64,000 nucleotides of DNA, taken from NCBI RefSeq assembly GCF_040054535.1, contig NC_090784.1, positions 15,389,501 to 15,453,500 on the forward strand. The letters are read 5' to 3'. Every line of letters starts with the position of its first letter. Positions within the stretch are counted from its first letter, which is position 1. The notes beneath the pieces were generated by a model that did not search any database, had not been told where the DNA came from, and saw only the letters and a program-made list of their open reading frames with translations. This document shows positions 28,178 through 41,094 of the stretch, piece by piece. The position numbers were made by a program, and so were the translations under genes. The stretch is from Antennarius striatus. Taxonomy: Eukaryota > Chordata > Actinopteri > Lophiiformes > Antennariidae.

Positions 28178-29655
28178 CTATTGGCTGAACCCTCCTTGTT
28201 TGCATGCCAGGTGCCCAATCAACTGCCAGAACTCCAGGAAGTTGAGCTCTCCATCATTGTTCCTGTCCAATGACCTCATGAGCAGGTCAGTGGTTGTGGG
28301 ATCGCCGGCATTCTGCAGGAAAAAGAAAGATACAGGATCAGGGAGTAAAAACAGTGGAGGGAGTTTAGAGGGATATTATTGGTTGTGTGTGTGGGGCGAT
28401 GAACTGGAGGCAAGCTGACACCACTGGCACGTACACCGCTTCAATAATTGCGTGCAGCATCAGCGGGGACGTGCAGCTCTGCTGCCATCTGGTGGCCACC
28501 GGGAGGACGACGTCTTAGTCTGAGCGGAAACGTGTGGAATTTTCCACACTTGAAAAAAGGGGAGCTGTGTATTTTAAGACAAGCCAGAGGATTGGTTGCA
28601 ATTGGGCTTTGGGCTTTGATCAAACATGAATATTACAAAAGATGATTAGTAGTGAAACCTTTGTCTCTCTGAAGTGTGGCGGTAATTCTTTGTTTCTGAC
28701 AAACTGATATGTGGGAAACATTAAAAGCAGCTAGATATTGACCCAAAGTGAGATTCAAGAACTGCTAGAAACAGAGAGGAAAGGCAGAGTAAATTATTTT
28801 GAAGTGCTGTGGTGTTACTAACAAGTATAAGCAGACCACATGCGTTGAAAAGTCCCTCTATAAAAAACACAAGTGGTCCTTTTAAGAGAAGTCAGAAGCT
28901 AATTATATGGTTGGAGCTAAAAGGGCCAGTGTGCCCTCCACATGACATCTCAGTATGAACTAAACCAGAGGAAGCCTTCCTTTTTAAAGAGATTCACAGC
29001 AAATGTAAAATACCCTTTAAACTGTTACGAGTCAGTTTAACTGAAAAGTATGTTTAAAACATTCATCTACAGTTCAGGCTGTTGATTCTCTTTTGTTTTT
29101 GGCATGATCAAGCACAACCATGAAAACACAAAATGCAACAAGTTTTTGTCCATTTCTAGAATCCTTCCTAAGCCCCAAAGTCCTTCATTCCTTAAAATCT
29201 ATATCTCTAATCCTGCATAACCAGTACTACTTAAAGATGATAAGTCAGAACAGCTTGGTGAGTTTCTATAGATATTTTCAGTCACAGGGTAAAACACTTT
29301 TGGTGCAGTTGTAAGTCCTGGAGTAAATAGCTATGTCCATGTGTTCAACTTCATGGTAGAAAACGAGATTGGATTTTTGTGCAGCAACAGATCTGTATTC
29401 TACTGATAAAGAAGATGCAAACACTTCAAATCATTGTTGGTTTGGTGACATAGTTCTGAACCAAAAAATGTAGGTTCACTATGCGATGAAATTTACACGT
29501 TCCCTCAAGCATCACCATATCCTTACCTCAACAAAGTGAGGGAGCTGTGATTTGACCAGTCTGTGGAATTCATCTCTGCTCAGTGTGTCGGAGGAACCAT
29601 CCGTTCCAGCGTACTTCTTAAACTGGGATACCAGGACACTGATAGCCGACTCCAT
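28178..29655 (-). CDS. S100 family EF-hand protein, S100A13-like (copy 2)
   Basis: Coding exons are 29527-29655 (43 aa) and 28178-28312 (44 aa), giving 87 aa with a phase 0 intron between the EF-hands. The N-terminal pseudo-EF loop, AGTDGSSDTLSRDE, has the normal 14 residues and ends in Glu. The C-terminal loop DRNNDGELNFLE is canonical. KSQLPHFV and EFWQLIGHLA correspond to TQQLPHLL and EYWRLIGELA of S100A13, so this is the closest of the three genes to S100A13. The protein lacks the basic tail (KKKDLKIRKK in human) that S100A13 uses in non-classical secretion and ends GGFSQ instead. Unlike copy 1 it keeps both calcium sites. The start is the first ATG followed by an S100 helix. The ATG does not abut an acceptor, so some 5' UTR shares its exon. 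Confidence 0.86.
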
Positions 29656-29680
29656 TACAAGAAGAGTTGCAGAGTGAAGA

Positions 29681-29782
29681 TCTTCAGCCAATATTTTATG
29701 AAAACATAAAAATAAACATTGTTGATATAACAGATAAAAGAGAAGCGACAGCACTTCTAACTGAACACGACACAGACTCACC
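29681..29782 (-). promoter_or_regulatory. Possible 100-bp 5' UTR intron of S100 copy 2
   Basis: On the minus strand a strong donor, ACCTG|GTGAGTC (last exon base 29782), is followed about 100 bases later by an acceptor candidate, GGCTGAAG|ATC (first exon base 29681), 26 nt before the ATG. The donor is good and the acceptor's pyrimidine tract is weak. Confidence 0.35.
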
Positions 29783-29799
29783 AGGTCAGGTATGTTTGT

Positions 29800-31300
29800 G
29801 AGAAAGTTGTTAAGGCATCAACCTCCCTGCTCTATTTCTAACCAATGTCTCCTGAAGATCAGATCAATCATTCACTTCTTTCTGTTCACTCACAGATTGT
29901 GTTTCCATACAACATTCATTGCAACCAGTGAAAAAGTAAACTATTCCCAAACAAGGCCCGACTTTTTTCCATGATGTGATTGGATTCACAAAAATAATTT
30001 CAACAAGTTACTGGTCTCAGGAAGAAGTTAGTTATTACAGGATGAATCACTTCATACAAAGCAGACTAACTCAGACTGACAAAGTTAAGGGACGTTAAAT
30101 CTATTGCAGTGTGAGTGCATCACTGTTTAATGTTCTACGCAGCGCAGGCTAATGCAAGTCTCGTATTTTTTTCTTCTCTATCCATGAGTGTGAAAATGGG
30201 AGCGAAAAACTGTAGCGAGCAAAAAATAAAGCACTAAATCAGGTTTAATTATCCAGGCTGTGCTGTAAAAACTTGAGAATGAGGCACATGGGTTTCACTT
30301 CAGAGAAGTCCTGTCATTTAATGCGAAGCTCTGACAGCATGTGCACGATTGGCATATTAGGGAGACATTTGGGGCTAACAAGCACATCGGCCTCATCATC
30401 CAAACATCCACCGCTTACGGCATCACTGAGGAGGAGACTGCAGCTACCAACACACATAACGGCTTTCAGGGTGGGGCAGTATCAGGACCTTCTGTGCTGC
30501 GAGCCATCTTCAGGTTCATGTCTTGTGAGTGATGCTGAGAAGTGTGTTTGTGTCTAAAGATAATTCATTGATTAAACTTACTGACAGCTCTATGACTTAA
30601 GTTTCTCCATTCGTTTCCTTGGTAAGCGTTTCACAACATAGAAGGAAATGCTCTCCAGAAAGGCAAACTCACACAAGTCATTACTTTACAACAAAGGCAC
30701 CAGTATAGATTTTATGTGTGCTTCTGTTAGCTTTAACAGTGCAGTAGTTACACATTATGAGGAGCAGCAGAAGGTGCAGCAGGGCCCTGGTGTCTCGCCT
30801 TGTTGCGAGTGACGAAGTATGTACATCCTGAATCTGCAGAGAATTCAGACATGCAGTGTATAAGAAGTTGAATATTTAACCTGCCAGAATAATGACAGAA
30901 AACACAATGAGTGACTAAATATTAAGAACAAAACTCACTGCTTTGCAATTATTTTCTCCCTTTTCTCATCTTGCATCAATCATCCACCCATTGTTCCACC
31001 CAGATTTGGAAAATGTAAATGGAAAGGTCAGCAGGAAAAATGTCCCTGAAGTCACACACACTTGTGTTGTATCTGACAGCAGAGGTAATCTTTTAGAGAT
31101 TTCAGTGACCTTCAATAGTACTTAGGGGAACTTTTTAAAACACCCATAAATGCATCCACATAATAAAAACTTGTCAAAAATCATAAAAATCAGATTAACA
31201 TGAAAACTTTAAAAAGATGTCTAATAAAATATTTCAAAATAGCGTTGTTTGAAGATCAGAAAAGTCTATGACATGACGCAAGAAAAAAGGAAATAAAACC
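29800..31300. other. No gene recognised between S100 copy 2 and pbxip1
   Basis: Short open frames occur on both strands, but none is bounded by splice sites or resembles a family I know. Confidence 0.5.
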
Positions 31301-31326
31301 AACTTCGTCACAGGTATTCAGCAAAT

Positions 31327-31332
31327 TTTATT
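31327..31332 (-). terminator. Poly(A) signal candidate for pbxip1
   Basis: AATAAA on the minus strand, about 930 nt after the pbxip1 stop. No earlier AATAAA was seen, so the 3' UTR would run from 32264 to about 31310. Confidence 0.5.
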
Positions 31333-31937
31333 TTTCTGATCTTAAGACAGTGATAAGGGTCATATACAAGCATTCTTATGACAAGAGGTTCTCCTATGTG
31401 CAGCTCTGCTGTAACAAATGGACAATATAGCTATGTGGCCCTTGTATCAAGAGCATTTCAAAGGTCAGTGTGTAAACAAATAGCAGAGAAAACATGCTAA
31501 CAACAAACTACAGTAATCACAAACAATGAACAACATGGGAAACAAAGGAGTCTTAGTGCACAAGGTGAATTCTGTACCCGAAAAGAAACATATGTTCAAC
31601 ACGTTTCAACCGTTTGTCGGCTTATATTAAGACAAATTATTATAAAATAAGTTAAATATTTCTTTCTGCAATACAGCACAGTTCTTAATTTTTACACAAT
31701 ATGTACAGAAATTCGTACGAAAATTGACACAGGTTTCTATAAATCTTCAGCCATTAATTCTTAAACCCTCTTGACGTGTTCACTCCACGTCTTCAAAGCA
31801 GTTCAAGTAGTGACTAAATACGAGGTGATTCTAAGGAAAGTAAGGCTAAGCTACTGAGATCATGACAGAGTGCTGTCAGCACATGCCTGATCAGTGAAAG
31901 AGAACAGTGCACAGTTGTTTGCAGAGTTAAGAGGTGT

Positions 31938-31958
31938 GGTGTGTGTGTGTGTGTGTGT
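31938..31958 (+). repeat. (GT)n microsatellite in the pbxip1 3' UTR region
   Basis: About ten GT units on the plus strand, which read as CA in the pbxip1 transcript. Confidence 0.9.
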
Positions 31959-32264
31959 ATAACAGACTATAAAGTGTCTATCCTTGCACGAGAGTCAAAG
32001 CAAACGAACACCCAACCCAATCCAACAGGTTTTATCTCCCCTACAGAGGAGATATCGACATGTATTTTTAAGCACTTCAGTGCATGCAAACACACAAATC
32101 GTATCTATGACCCACAACAATGAAATTAAATGCTAAGTTTAACAGATGGATGCCCTTGTGAAAGCAGGGTAGTGTGTGTGTGTGCACATGTGAGCATTTG
32201 TTGCCCATTATAAATGTTCCCTTTAAATACCCCCTCATCAGTCACGTCTGGTTCCATCGCCCCA

Positions 32265-35200
32265 TCAGCCGTGGCCTCGCCCGCTCTCCTTCCTCCACTC
32301 CCCTTTGGATCTCTTCTCTTTCACTCCAAATCCTGGTACTGAAAACTTTTTCATGACTGCTCTTTCAAACTCCTCCATGTCTTCTTCTATGTCGCTGTCC
32401 TCCTCTTCTTCATCATCTCCTTCCACCATATCTTCCAAAACGTCTCCCAGATCTTCTACAAAATCCTGAAAGCTCATCCGGTCGTGAACGAAGACTCCGT
32501 CCTTGAAGAATTCGGTTGCCAGATTTCTGAGCTCCTCTCTCACGGAGGCTTCCACCCCTGCTTCCTCTGCCTTAGCTAGGTACGTTTGAAGGATGACCTC
32601 AAACTCAGGGAGGGGGACGGGGAGCAGCCCCTCGGCCACAGCGCAGGTCTCCACTGAGTCACAACCCTGGGGGGACTTGGGGTTGTGCAGGAAGCGCTGG
32701 CGCTGATGGATCCAGTACTCGGGCTGCTTCAGCGAGGGTTTAACATGTGTGTGGACGGGCTTCCTGTCGCCCCACACGTGTTCCTTCTCATGGCTGTGAT
32801 CGCTGCTGAATTTCTGCTCTGTGTGTTTCTGGGAGCTCGTCTTGTCCTTGATCCAATCTTTCCTTTCTGTCTCTCCTCCTCTCTTCGGCTGCTCTTCCTT
32901 CTTTTCCCACCCTTTCCGCTTCCATTCCTTGTCGTTGTTACTGCTTTTACCTTTCCACTCATTCCCATTCCACTGTTTCCTCACATCCTTCCCCTCATTT
33001 TCTTTACCATGATTTTTATTCTCTTCCCATTGTTTTCGTTCACCTTTCCACTTTCCTTCTTTACTATAATCCTTGTTTTCACCCCTGAAGTCATTGTCTT
33101 TCTTCCACTCTTTTTTCTCTCCCTTCTCTTTATATTCTTTTTTCTCCCATTTATCTTTGCCACTTTCTTTGTAGCCATCTTTCCCTTTCTTCCACTCCTT
33201 CTCTCCCTTCCATTCGTCCCTGCTCCTGTGCCTCTCTCCATGTTCTTTTCTCACTGTCCAAACCTTCTTGTCCTCCTCAACCCTCCAATGTTTACCCTCA
33301 TCCACTTTCTCATGCTTTGTTTTCTTCCAGTCTTTCTCATCTATCCATTTTCTATCATTCTTTTCCTTCCACTCCTTCTTGCCTTCCCTGTCCTTCCATG
33401 ACTTCCCTTGATCACCTCTCCTTGACTTATCCTTCTTCCAGTCCTCTACCTTCCATTGTTTCGTTTCACCGCTCTGCCCCTTTTGCTTGCCTTCCTTATC
33501 TTTCTCCTGGACAAACTTTCCTTGTTCATGCCTTCCATTTTTCCACTCTGACTTCCCTCTCTCTTTGTGCTTTTTTTCTTCTCCTTCTTTCCATTTAGAT
33601 TTCTTTCTCTCTTTCCCTTCTTTCTCTCTGATGTCATGTCCACCCTTCTTCACATCTCTATTTTTCTCAGTCTGATTCTTCTGTGGTTTTCTAGGCTGTT
33701 CCTGTGTGAATACAGCTGTGCCAGTCATGCTGTCCTCTGGTTGGCCACTAGGGAGCGCTGCAGAGGGATTCACAGCCACATGAACATCTTCATGAGCTGC
33801 TGAAGGAAACACAATAAAACATCACACATGGATGAAGAAGAAATATAATATAAAAAAAGAAATTCCCTAGCTTCTATTAACTGTCATCCACCTCCATCAT
33901 CTACCCCCCCACTCCCTCCTATACCTGAGGAGTGTTTTATTTCAGGCACAGTGGATCTCAGTGTTTCTAGTTCTTTTTTTAGGGCTACGACAGAATCCAG
34001 CTCTCTCTTCAACTTCTCGTTTTCTTTCTGAAGGACAGGGAGAGACGCCATCTCTTGCTTCAACATACTGTTTTCCTTTTCCACCTCCTCCCACCGGAGC
34101 CGCTCCTTTGCTCCCTCAGCTGCTTGTCCCTTGGCCTCATTTAGCTCTGCTATCTGTGCCTGTTTCAAAAAGAATAATTGAAAATGTTACAGTGAGAGTC
34201 TTTCTTACGGATAGATGTGCAGTCATTTTTGTACGTGTATATACGGTTATACTGTTCCGTCAGTGAGCTCGTAAATCAAACAACCCATAAGTCAAACGTA
34301 TCCCCATTGAAAATAACTAAAATCAGTTTAATCCATTCCAGCCTTGTAAAAAAGCCACAAACCGTCTATTTAATGAAAAAAAATCCCATACTTTTAATCA
34401 ATCAACAGAAATGCATACTTTACCGGTGCATAATTATTATAAATAAGTTACGTGTGCAATGATAAAGTATGAAAAGAAATGCAAAAGTCATGACGCCAGA
34501 GACAATGGAGTCACACCTGAAGTTGGGCTTCCAGTGCAGAAATTTGCTCATTCCCCTGAACTAACTTATTTTGAGGGTCTGCATCGTCAGCATCTACTGG
34601 AGAAACGTCTGGATTGAGCCACTCCTGTAACAACATTGGACAAGTGACAAAAGGACAAAATGTAAGAAAAAAGGTCACACACAAAATGACTTTACGTAGA
34701 ATAAAGTTTTTGCGCAGAAAAAAAGACGACAAAAAAAAAAGTGACAAATTGGCGTCACTGACCTGTTTTTCTGGTACCGCTGTGTCTCTCGGCACACTTG
34801 TACCCAAATCACTCTCTGCAAAAGTTTGATACCAAGCGTAACTGAGTTCATGTGAACATTACACCATCAGAGAAAACAAACAGAAGCTTTCAACTACAGC
34901 ATATTAATGAAAAAAGCACACCTATCGGATAAACAATCAGGTTTTCTACAATACCTTTCATACTCTGCACACCATCATGCACAAAATGTTCTTCTGATTT
35001 GACTTTAACTCTTTATGATGCTGAATATTTATGCCAAGGTTAATCTGTATAAAAGGGTTTCTCTCTTACGCACACATTAAAAAACATGCAATCACATGCT
35101 TTGAGCAAACAGGCACTCATTCACTCACACACACATTCACACCCAGCCTACCCTCATCCAGGTCCATGAAGACACCTGCAGGTATAATAAACCTCAGCAC

Positions 35201-38200
35201 ACTTCTAAACTCATCAATTCCTTTAACTCATTTAACATTTTAAAATTCTTGAGAATTAAAACAGAAGGGCTTTTTATTGTCTCAACAGGGGATGTGGAGA
35301 TGCCTACCTGAGAAAAAAATGGTGCCGAGACCTAATAAAATCAAAGCACCCAGGATGCACTTGTTCAGTGACAACCCGCTGTCTTCCTGTTGTTGTGGAA
35401 GCTGAAACTCCTCATCTACTTCCTCTTCCTCTTCTGCCCTTCCGATCCGGTCCAGAGCAGCTAGGAGAGACCTTCTTCTCCTAACCTGTGGCTCCAACTC
35501 CTCTCCTGTCTTATCAGTCCTCTGGTCCACAACCTCTGAATCCACAGGAGATTCTGGAGGAGTGGAGGGAAAAGGTTGCAGTTTATATATATATATATAT
35601 ATATATATTTTTAGAGATTTACATCCATGGCTTAAACAATTGACAATTGATTATAAATTTTCTATGGAACTTAGGCTGATGTTAGAAAGCAGAGCATCAT
35701 GGAGCTGAAGCTGGTCTGATGATGCAGGATGAAACAAAAGTCATCATAGAAGTGAAGATTTCTTTGTTGGCTCAATTTTGTGTGACACAGTGGTTAAATT
35801 GCTCCGATTTAAGATTAAATCTTGAATGAATTCTTCCAAACATAGTTTAAAATAAAAAGGTTTTTTTCAAACCACTGGCACCCTGGAAGAAATTGATTAA
35901 GAGTTCAAAACATTTAGAATCACATAATGAAAATAAGAACGCCCTGTTACAGCTCTAAAAAGACTTACTAAACGTTGATGGTGAACAGAACTGTCTAAAA
36001 ATCCTGCAGCACACAGCCAAAAACAAAGCCACATTTTTAACGCTCTCACGAGAACGCAGGCTGCAGACTAAAACACCAAATTGCAAAAAACATTAGAAGT
36101 CTGGGTCCCTGGGAAGCCAATTTAATCCTGAAGGGTGTCATGCAAATAAAAAAGTCTCCATCACATCATGCTCCCTGCATTATACCAACCACAGCCTCTC
36201 CAGACAACTTCCTGCCTCAGATACTGAACAATTCCACTACCAGCTGGTCCATCAAGAACACTTTAAACACAAACAGTACACACATCTTAAGGAAAGGATT
36301 CAGGTACAGTAGGTGATGATCCATGTACGTCATGTCATAGATTTTGGGGTTGTTCTTTTATAATCCAACAAAGAACCGACTAACTTCTGGCTCATACCTG
36401 ACTGCTTCTCTCCATCAGTGATCCTCTCAGACAGGTATGACTCATCTCCCTTTAGTGGTTCCTCCTCACTAAGCGGATGCAGTTTTCTTTCTTGCTTTGT
36501 GAACTCCACCCCACCAATGGTCTCTGGGCTGAGGAGTGTGGCTGGAGGAGAATCAGAGGAGGGATTTATGTGGTCGGAGGAATCAGAAAAGGAATCTGGG
36601 TTCTTGTCGGACTGTGGTGGGCCCTTGGGGAGGCCCTCTGACTGGCTGAAGGCATTGTCGCCTGGGACGCTGGGTACTTCTGTAGAGGTGGTAACAGGGG
36701 CTTCAGTGATGGTTCTAGGGATGACAGTGTCTGGCTCTGTGCTTGCGTGTCCACTCAGCTCTAACGTTCTGTCCTGTGATACCTGGGTAAACAAAGTTTT
36801 CTAGTCAGAATTTATTACAAAAAAGACTAGTTATGCTATTATAAACTGTTGGTTTGAATGATTTCCCTATTTCAGTTCAACATTCTGCACAGAGGTAGAT
36901 GAGAAGTGCTCCACCATTCTTGTGTCTGCATAGTGATTATAATGCTAAAACCAGCCAGACTCAGATGAGCACAAAGCAAATTCTCTACCAGCCCCTTTAC
37001 ATATGTGAAAAATGTAAACACATCTTCATGTTCAAGAGCAAACTGTGTCCAATGGAACTACTACTATGCTCACTACTTGATATGTTCTTGAGATTTAGGT
37101 TAATCTGTGAAAAACAATGTGATAAACATGTTTTGCAAAAGCCATTCTTTTGTACATAAGAGGTTGTTTTCTAGACCTATTTATTTTTTAGCAAGGTCCA
37201 GTTTCTAAGCAACCAGCTATGACTACAGGAAGTTACCAGCTGTGGCTCAGAAAATGACCACAATAATCCAGGAGGATATTTATACCATCAAACTATGTGT
37301 TTTCAGGCTCTGTAAGAATATGTCAGATAGCTGGTTGCCTGTGTTCAACCTTGGTTTTTGGCTGTGCAGAGATTTCCCCTGATACTAGATGGCGATGTCC
37401 TTAATTTATTTGCAATTCCATTTTGAGACACAATTTGTTAAATTACTGCTCATACTTTTCTTCCCCAAGAGGTGAATCCCATCCTGGTTCTGCTTGAGAG
37501 CAAGTCTCTCAAAGTGCCCTTTCATACGCGATCAGAACGCAACAACTTGTTGTGAAACTAAATGAGTCCATCTTTATGACTTGATCGGTCGAACAATGAA
37601 TAACTTGTCTTTGTAAAGAACACAAATGAACACAAACTGAAAAATAATTTGTACATCACTGCTTTCTGCTTATTTCCATTCTACATTGAGTTGTGCTTAT
37701 AATGGAGAAAAATGACTTTATAGACAGTCTTATTTTCTTACCTGGTGCCCCCCCTCAGAGAGCTCCTCTGCAGACTCTGCACCAGACTCTGTTGGCTGCT
37801 TCTTCCCAGACTCTGGTTCATCTTGCAAAAACAAGACAAGGAAAGAGTAGAGACTTTTAGAGGACTACTTAATACATTTTATTGTATTTGTGATTCTTTA
37901 AACTTACTTGTCACCACCGTGTTTCATTCAACATGTTTTAATATGGTCATGTGGTGCGTACGGTTTCACCGTTATCGTGACAAATACCTGATTCAGATGT
38001 GAGGCTTTCCTCATGGTGCTCTACCTCCTTTGCCAAAGGCTTCAGGGTTTCAGCAACAGTTTCCTGTATCAATAAATCAGTAATAAAAAAACAAAACAAA
38101 ACAAATGCAGACACTACATTCAGGGATTATAATGAAGCTTTTGTGGCTAATCTGAATGGATCATTTATTGTTTGAGCTTTGTGAATGATAGTTGAAATCA

Positions 38201-38573
38201 CAATTAATTCAAATTAAATATTTTATCATAATTAAAATAAAACTAATTTGAAGACGACATATCCCCTAGACCCTGCAAATAACTGCATAAGTAATGCATC
38301 AGAATGGACCAAGTTCTTAAGCCTTGTGTAGAGAGTTAGGTTTGGATATACTGTATATCACCTTAAAATAATCTTTGCAAGAAAAACTCTTATCACCTAC
38401 CTCCTAATAAGGTAACCCAAAAAGAACATCAGTTGGGAAAATACTTTTCTTTATGTTTAAGCATTTATTTTGTGTCATGTAAAGTGATTCTAATGTTTCT
38501 CGTATTCTTTGCTGAGCAGTGATACCTCAGGACTGACGATGGTCCAGCTGTTTAAGCTGCTGCCACCAGACAT
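32265..38573 (-). CDS. pbxip1: Pre-B-cell leukemia homeobox-interacting protein 1 (PBXIP1/HPIP), ten coding exons
   Basis: PBXIP1 is a cytoskeleton- and membrane-associated adaptor that binds PBX factors and estrogen receptors; it is a relative of CCPG1. Coding exons in transcript order are 38573-38526, 38063-37988, 37821-37742, 36782-36398, 35553-35308, 35175-35152, 34815-34763, 34624-34517, 34159-33925 and 33799-32265. The phases sum to 2790 nt (929 aa). The N-terminus MSGGSSLNSWTIVSPE recalls CCPG1/PBXIP1. Residues 1-255 are acidic and Ser/Pro-rich, and one hydrophobic segment lies at about 261-278. A coiled coil covers roughly 318-418. The last exon begins with a Lys/Glu/Trp-rich region of some 270 residues. 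It ends in the conserved C-terminal domain (FFKDGVFVHDRMSFQDFVED), the feature that separates PBXIP1 from CCPG1. The position between S100 genes and shc1 supports the call. The 24-nt exon and a tandem acceptor are described in the findings. Confidence 0.93.
34258..34400. repeat. Interspersed repeat fragment in a pbxip1 intron
   Basis: The wording GCTCGTAAATCAAA...CCCATTGAAAATAACTAAAA...TTAATCCATTCCAG resembles a short element seen many times in fish genomes (tandem 'cgtaagtcaaa' units, then 'ccattgaaat'). I cannot name the family and saw no clean ends. Confidence 0.35.
35584..35608 (+). repeat. (TA)n microsatellite in a pbxip1 intron
   Basis: About twelve TA units, 31 bases upstream (transcript sense) of the exon that encodes the membrane segment. 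Confidence 0.92.
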
Positions 38574-38598
38574 AACCTCCTAAAGGCTGTGCCTTTCT
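38574..38598 (-). other. 5' UTR part of the pbxip1 start-codon exon
   Basis: The acceptor CTTTTTTTGCAG ends just before 38598. The 25 bases from there to the ATG (38573) contain no upstream ATG. Confidence 0.6.
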
Positions 38599-40612
38599 CC
38601 TGCAAAAAAAGAGGAACATAACACATTAATAGTGGAATCATAGGTCACTTCAGATTGAACTGATGAACCTTCTACTCTCTTTTGTGGTCTGCTCAGTTTT
38701 GAATCAGTCTTTGACTTTCCCACAAGGTTAAATCACAAATTTTAAGAAGAGTATTTTTGAAACAATGTAGTTACTTTAGCTAACAATACCAAGTAAGCAG
38801 AGTTATCATTATGAGTCTCGTTCCTAGGTTACCAAATGAGACTTTACAGTGTGAGAGTCGAGTTCAACATAATTTACATCTCCTGTTAACCTATGCACAA
38901 AATTTGAATGCATGCCTTTTCTTTTCAGCCTCACCCATTCAGTCAATAGAGGAGCTACTGTAACTTGTTGTTAACACACTGCTTTGTGTGTTAACATTGC
39001 GTGTGGTGGGGTTGCTCATGTATACAAGAAGTTAAGTTTCCTTTGGCCATTCAGTTCTTCATTAGTAGTTTGTGGGTGTCTTTGGTTCCCTTGCTTTAGT
39101 CTAACTGGGAAATGTTTTGGCAGACACATGGGTAACTATGGTTAGCACTATTCTAGGTATACAAATAGCAGAATGGGGGTTTAAAGCCATTGTTCCATTA
39201 ATATATAATTCTGCAAATAATGTACCTAATGTTTGACTTTGCACTTTAAAAAGTACACATTTTACAATAAGATAAACATTTGGTGCAGTTGTTTTTCCAT
39301 CTAATAAATGCTGAAATGACTTACGATGAAACACAGACTAACTTTTCATTTTCCCCACAGGTGTCAGGTAATACAGCTGTGAAGTCTCTCCTTTCAAATT
39401 TAAGGAGCCATGACAGAGATTCAGATTTTGTCTGGCTTTCATCAGCTGGATAGTTGTTGTTTTTTTTCCTTCTCTCGAATAGAGAGCTGGAAGACAGAGG
39501 GTTTCAAACACTGCATAGAGAGCACAACTCAAGGAGGTAGTCTGATGAGTGATTTTGGGCTTTACATACAAAACTGACTTGACTTGTCTTAACCTCAGAC
39601 AGAACAATTCTTACCACTCAAGTTAATACCATATCATCTGGGTAATGACACACTTCACTCCCCAAATTCAATTCTCTCCCAGCTCCACAATTTAGTTCTC
39701 CTAATTGAGTGCCTCCCAAGAGGGGTCTTCCGAATCTAGCCTAGGGCACCGTGGAGCATATAGTGGAATGGCTTAAAATGATACCAGCTAAATATAGCGA
39801 CCATGAGATTGACTAGAGACAGAAAGAGGGAGCATGTAGATTGCCATAGGGAGCACAACAGAGGCAGAAATGTATTCTAAGGACAGTGTTTAAAGGATTA
39901 TTCTGAATGTAGACAAAACCAAAAGGCATTTAACAGAGAAATTTAATTTCACTGTCACAAGGACTGCTCTTATACTCTTACCTTTATTAGTAATATCTGA
40001 TTTAACATGCAAACCTCTAGGTTTGGAGTCACATTTAATTATAACTTTATATATTAGCAGTCTCCACGTTTTAAATTTGTCACCCTAAAACAATTAAGAT
40101 GATGTATAATCGACAACAGCCGCCACACTAAATTTTGAACAGCCAAATAAAAGTGAATGCCGCTTTTATTGTTATCTTGGTCACAGCAGGAGGAAATGAC
40201 CAAAAAAGGTCAAGAGAATAAACCCAGAACGGCCATTAGTACAGTCTGTGAACGCACCATAACCAGATGGTTAACAAAAACACAGCATCGTCCACAACGA
40301 AACCAGGTCAATAAACTGTTGTACTGTTATACACTGTTAGGAAAGTAGAGAGAGCAGATAAAACAGCAACTAAAATAGCAACAAAAATTTAAAAAAAATT
40401 ACGTGTTTGTGTGTTGAAGGTCAGCATTAGCAAGCTAACTCACAAACGGTTTCGATCAAGGTAGAAAAAAACAAAACAAATTCAAATGCAGCTATAACAG
40501 CCATTAAGTAAACAGGAAAAAGTGAGGAAAAAAAGACAACTTCGACGTCATGGAAGAACAACAGAATAGACGTTCCGCTTTTAGCGATAACACTTGCAAA
40601 TTATATCCTTAC

Positions 40613-40800
40613 ACCAGGTTACGATTGCCGTAGTCCACCACTTTAATCCAGAACCGACAGTCTGATGTACAGCTGCTGCTTTTGAGTCTTTCCATTTAAT
40701 TTAAAAACTTTGACCATATCTCCACAGTCGGTGTCCAATCACAGACAGTGTTCACTGTAGTACCGCCTCTCGTCCGCCAGCAGGGCCAATGGCATTATGG
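40613..40800 (-). promoter_or_regulatory. Probable pbxip1 non-coding first exon and promoter
   Basis: A strong minus-strand donor, CTGGT|GTAAGG, has its last exon base at 40613. It lies some 2 kb upstream of the acceptor near 38599 and pairs with it as a 5' UTR intron. Two inverted CCAAT boxes (ATTGG on the minus strand) lie at 40739-40735 and 40790-40786, placing a TATA-less promoter at about 40.7-40.8 kb. Inferred from motifs. Confidence 0.45.
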
Positions 40801-41094
40801 AGTCGTGGTTCCTCACCCTTGACTGACAGGCGCAGGTGAAGGGTATGTAAAACATTCGTTTCACAGTCCGACAGTCCACACACTTGTGTTAATTCCACAT
40901 TTATGTTTCGTCGAGCTTGTTCTCCATGTAAACTATGATTGTGCTGAATATCTGAATTAGATATATTATAAATTTAAAAACACTTCTGATACTCCTATTA
41001 ACATTTAATGCAGTTTTTCCAAATTCAGTAGGCAAAAGCTGTATCATTAAAGGCATACATGAAACAGGTGAATTTGACACCTGCCTCAAATAGA

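Noticed and set aside
32685-33401. 238-codon plus-strand hydrophobic frame
   Set aside because: It is the antisense shadow of the Lys/Glu-rich last exon of pbxip1.
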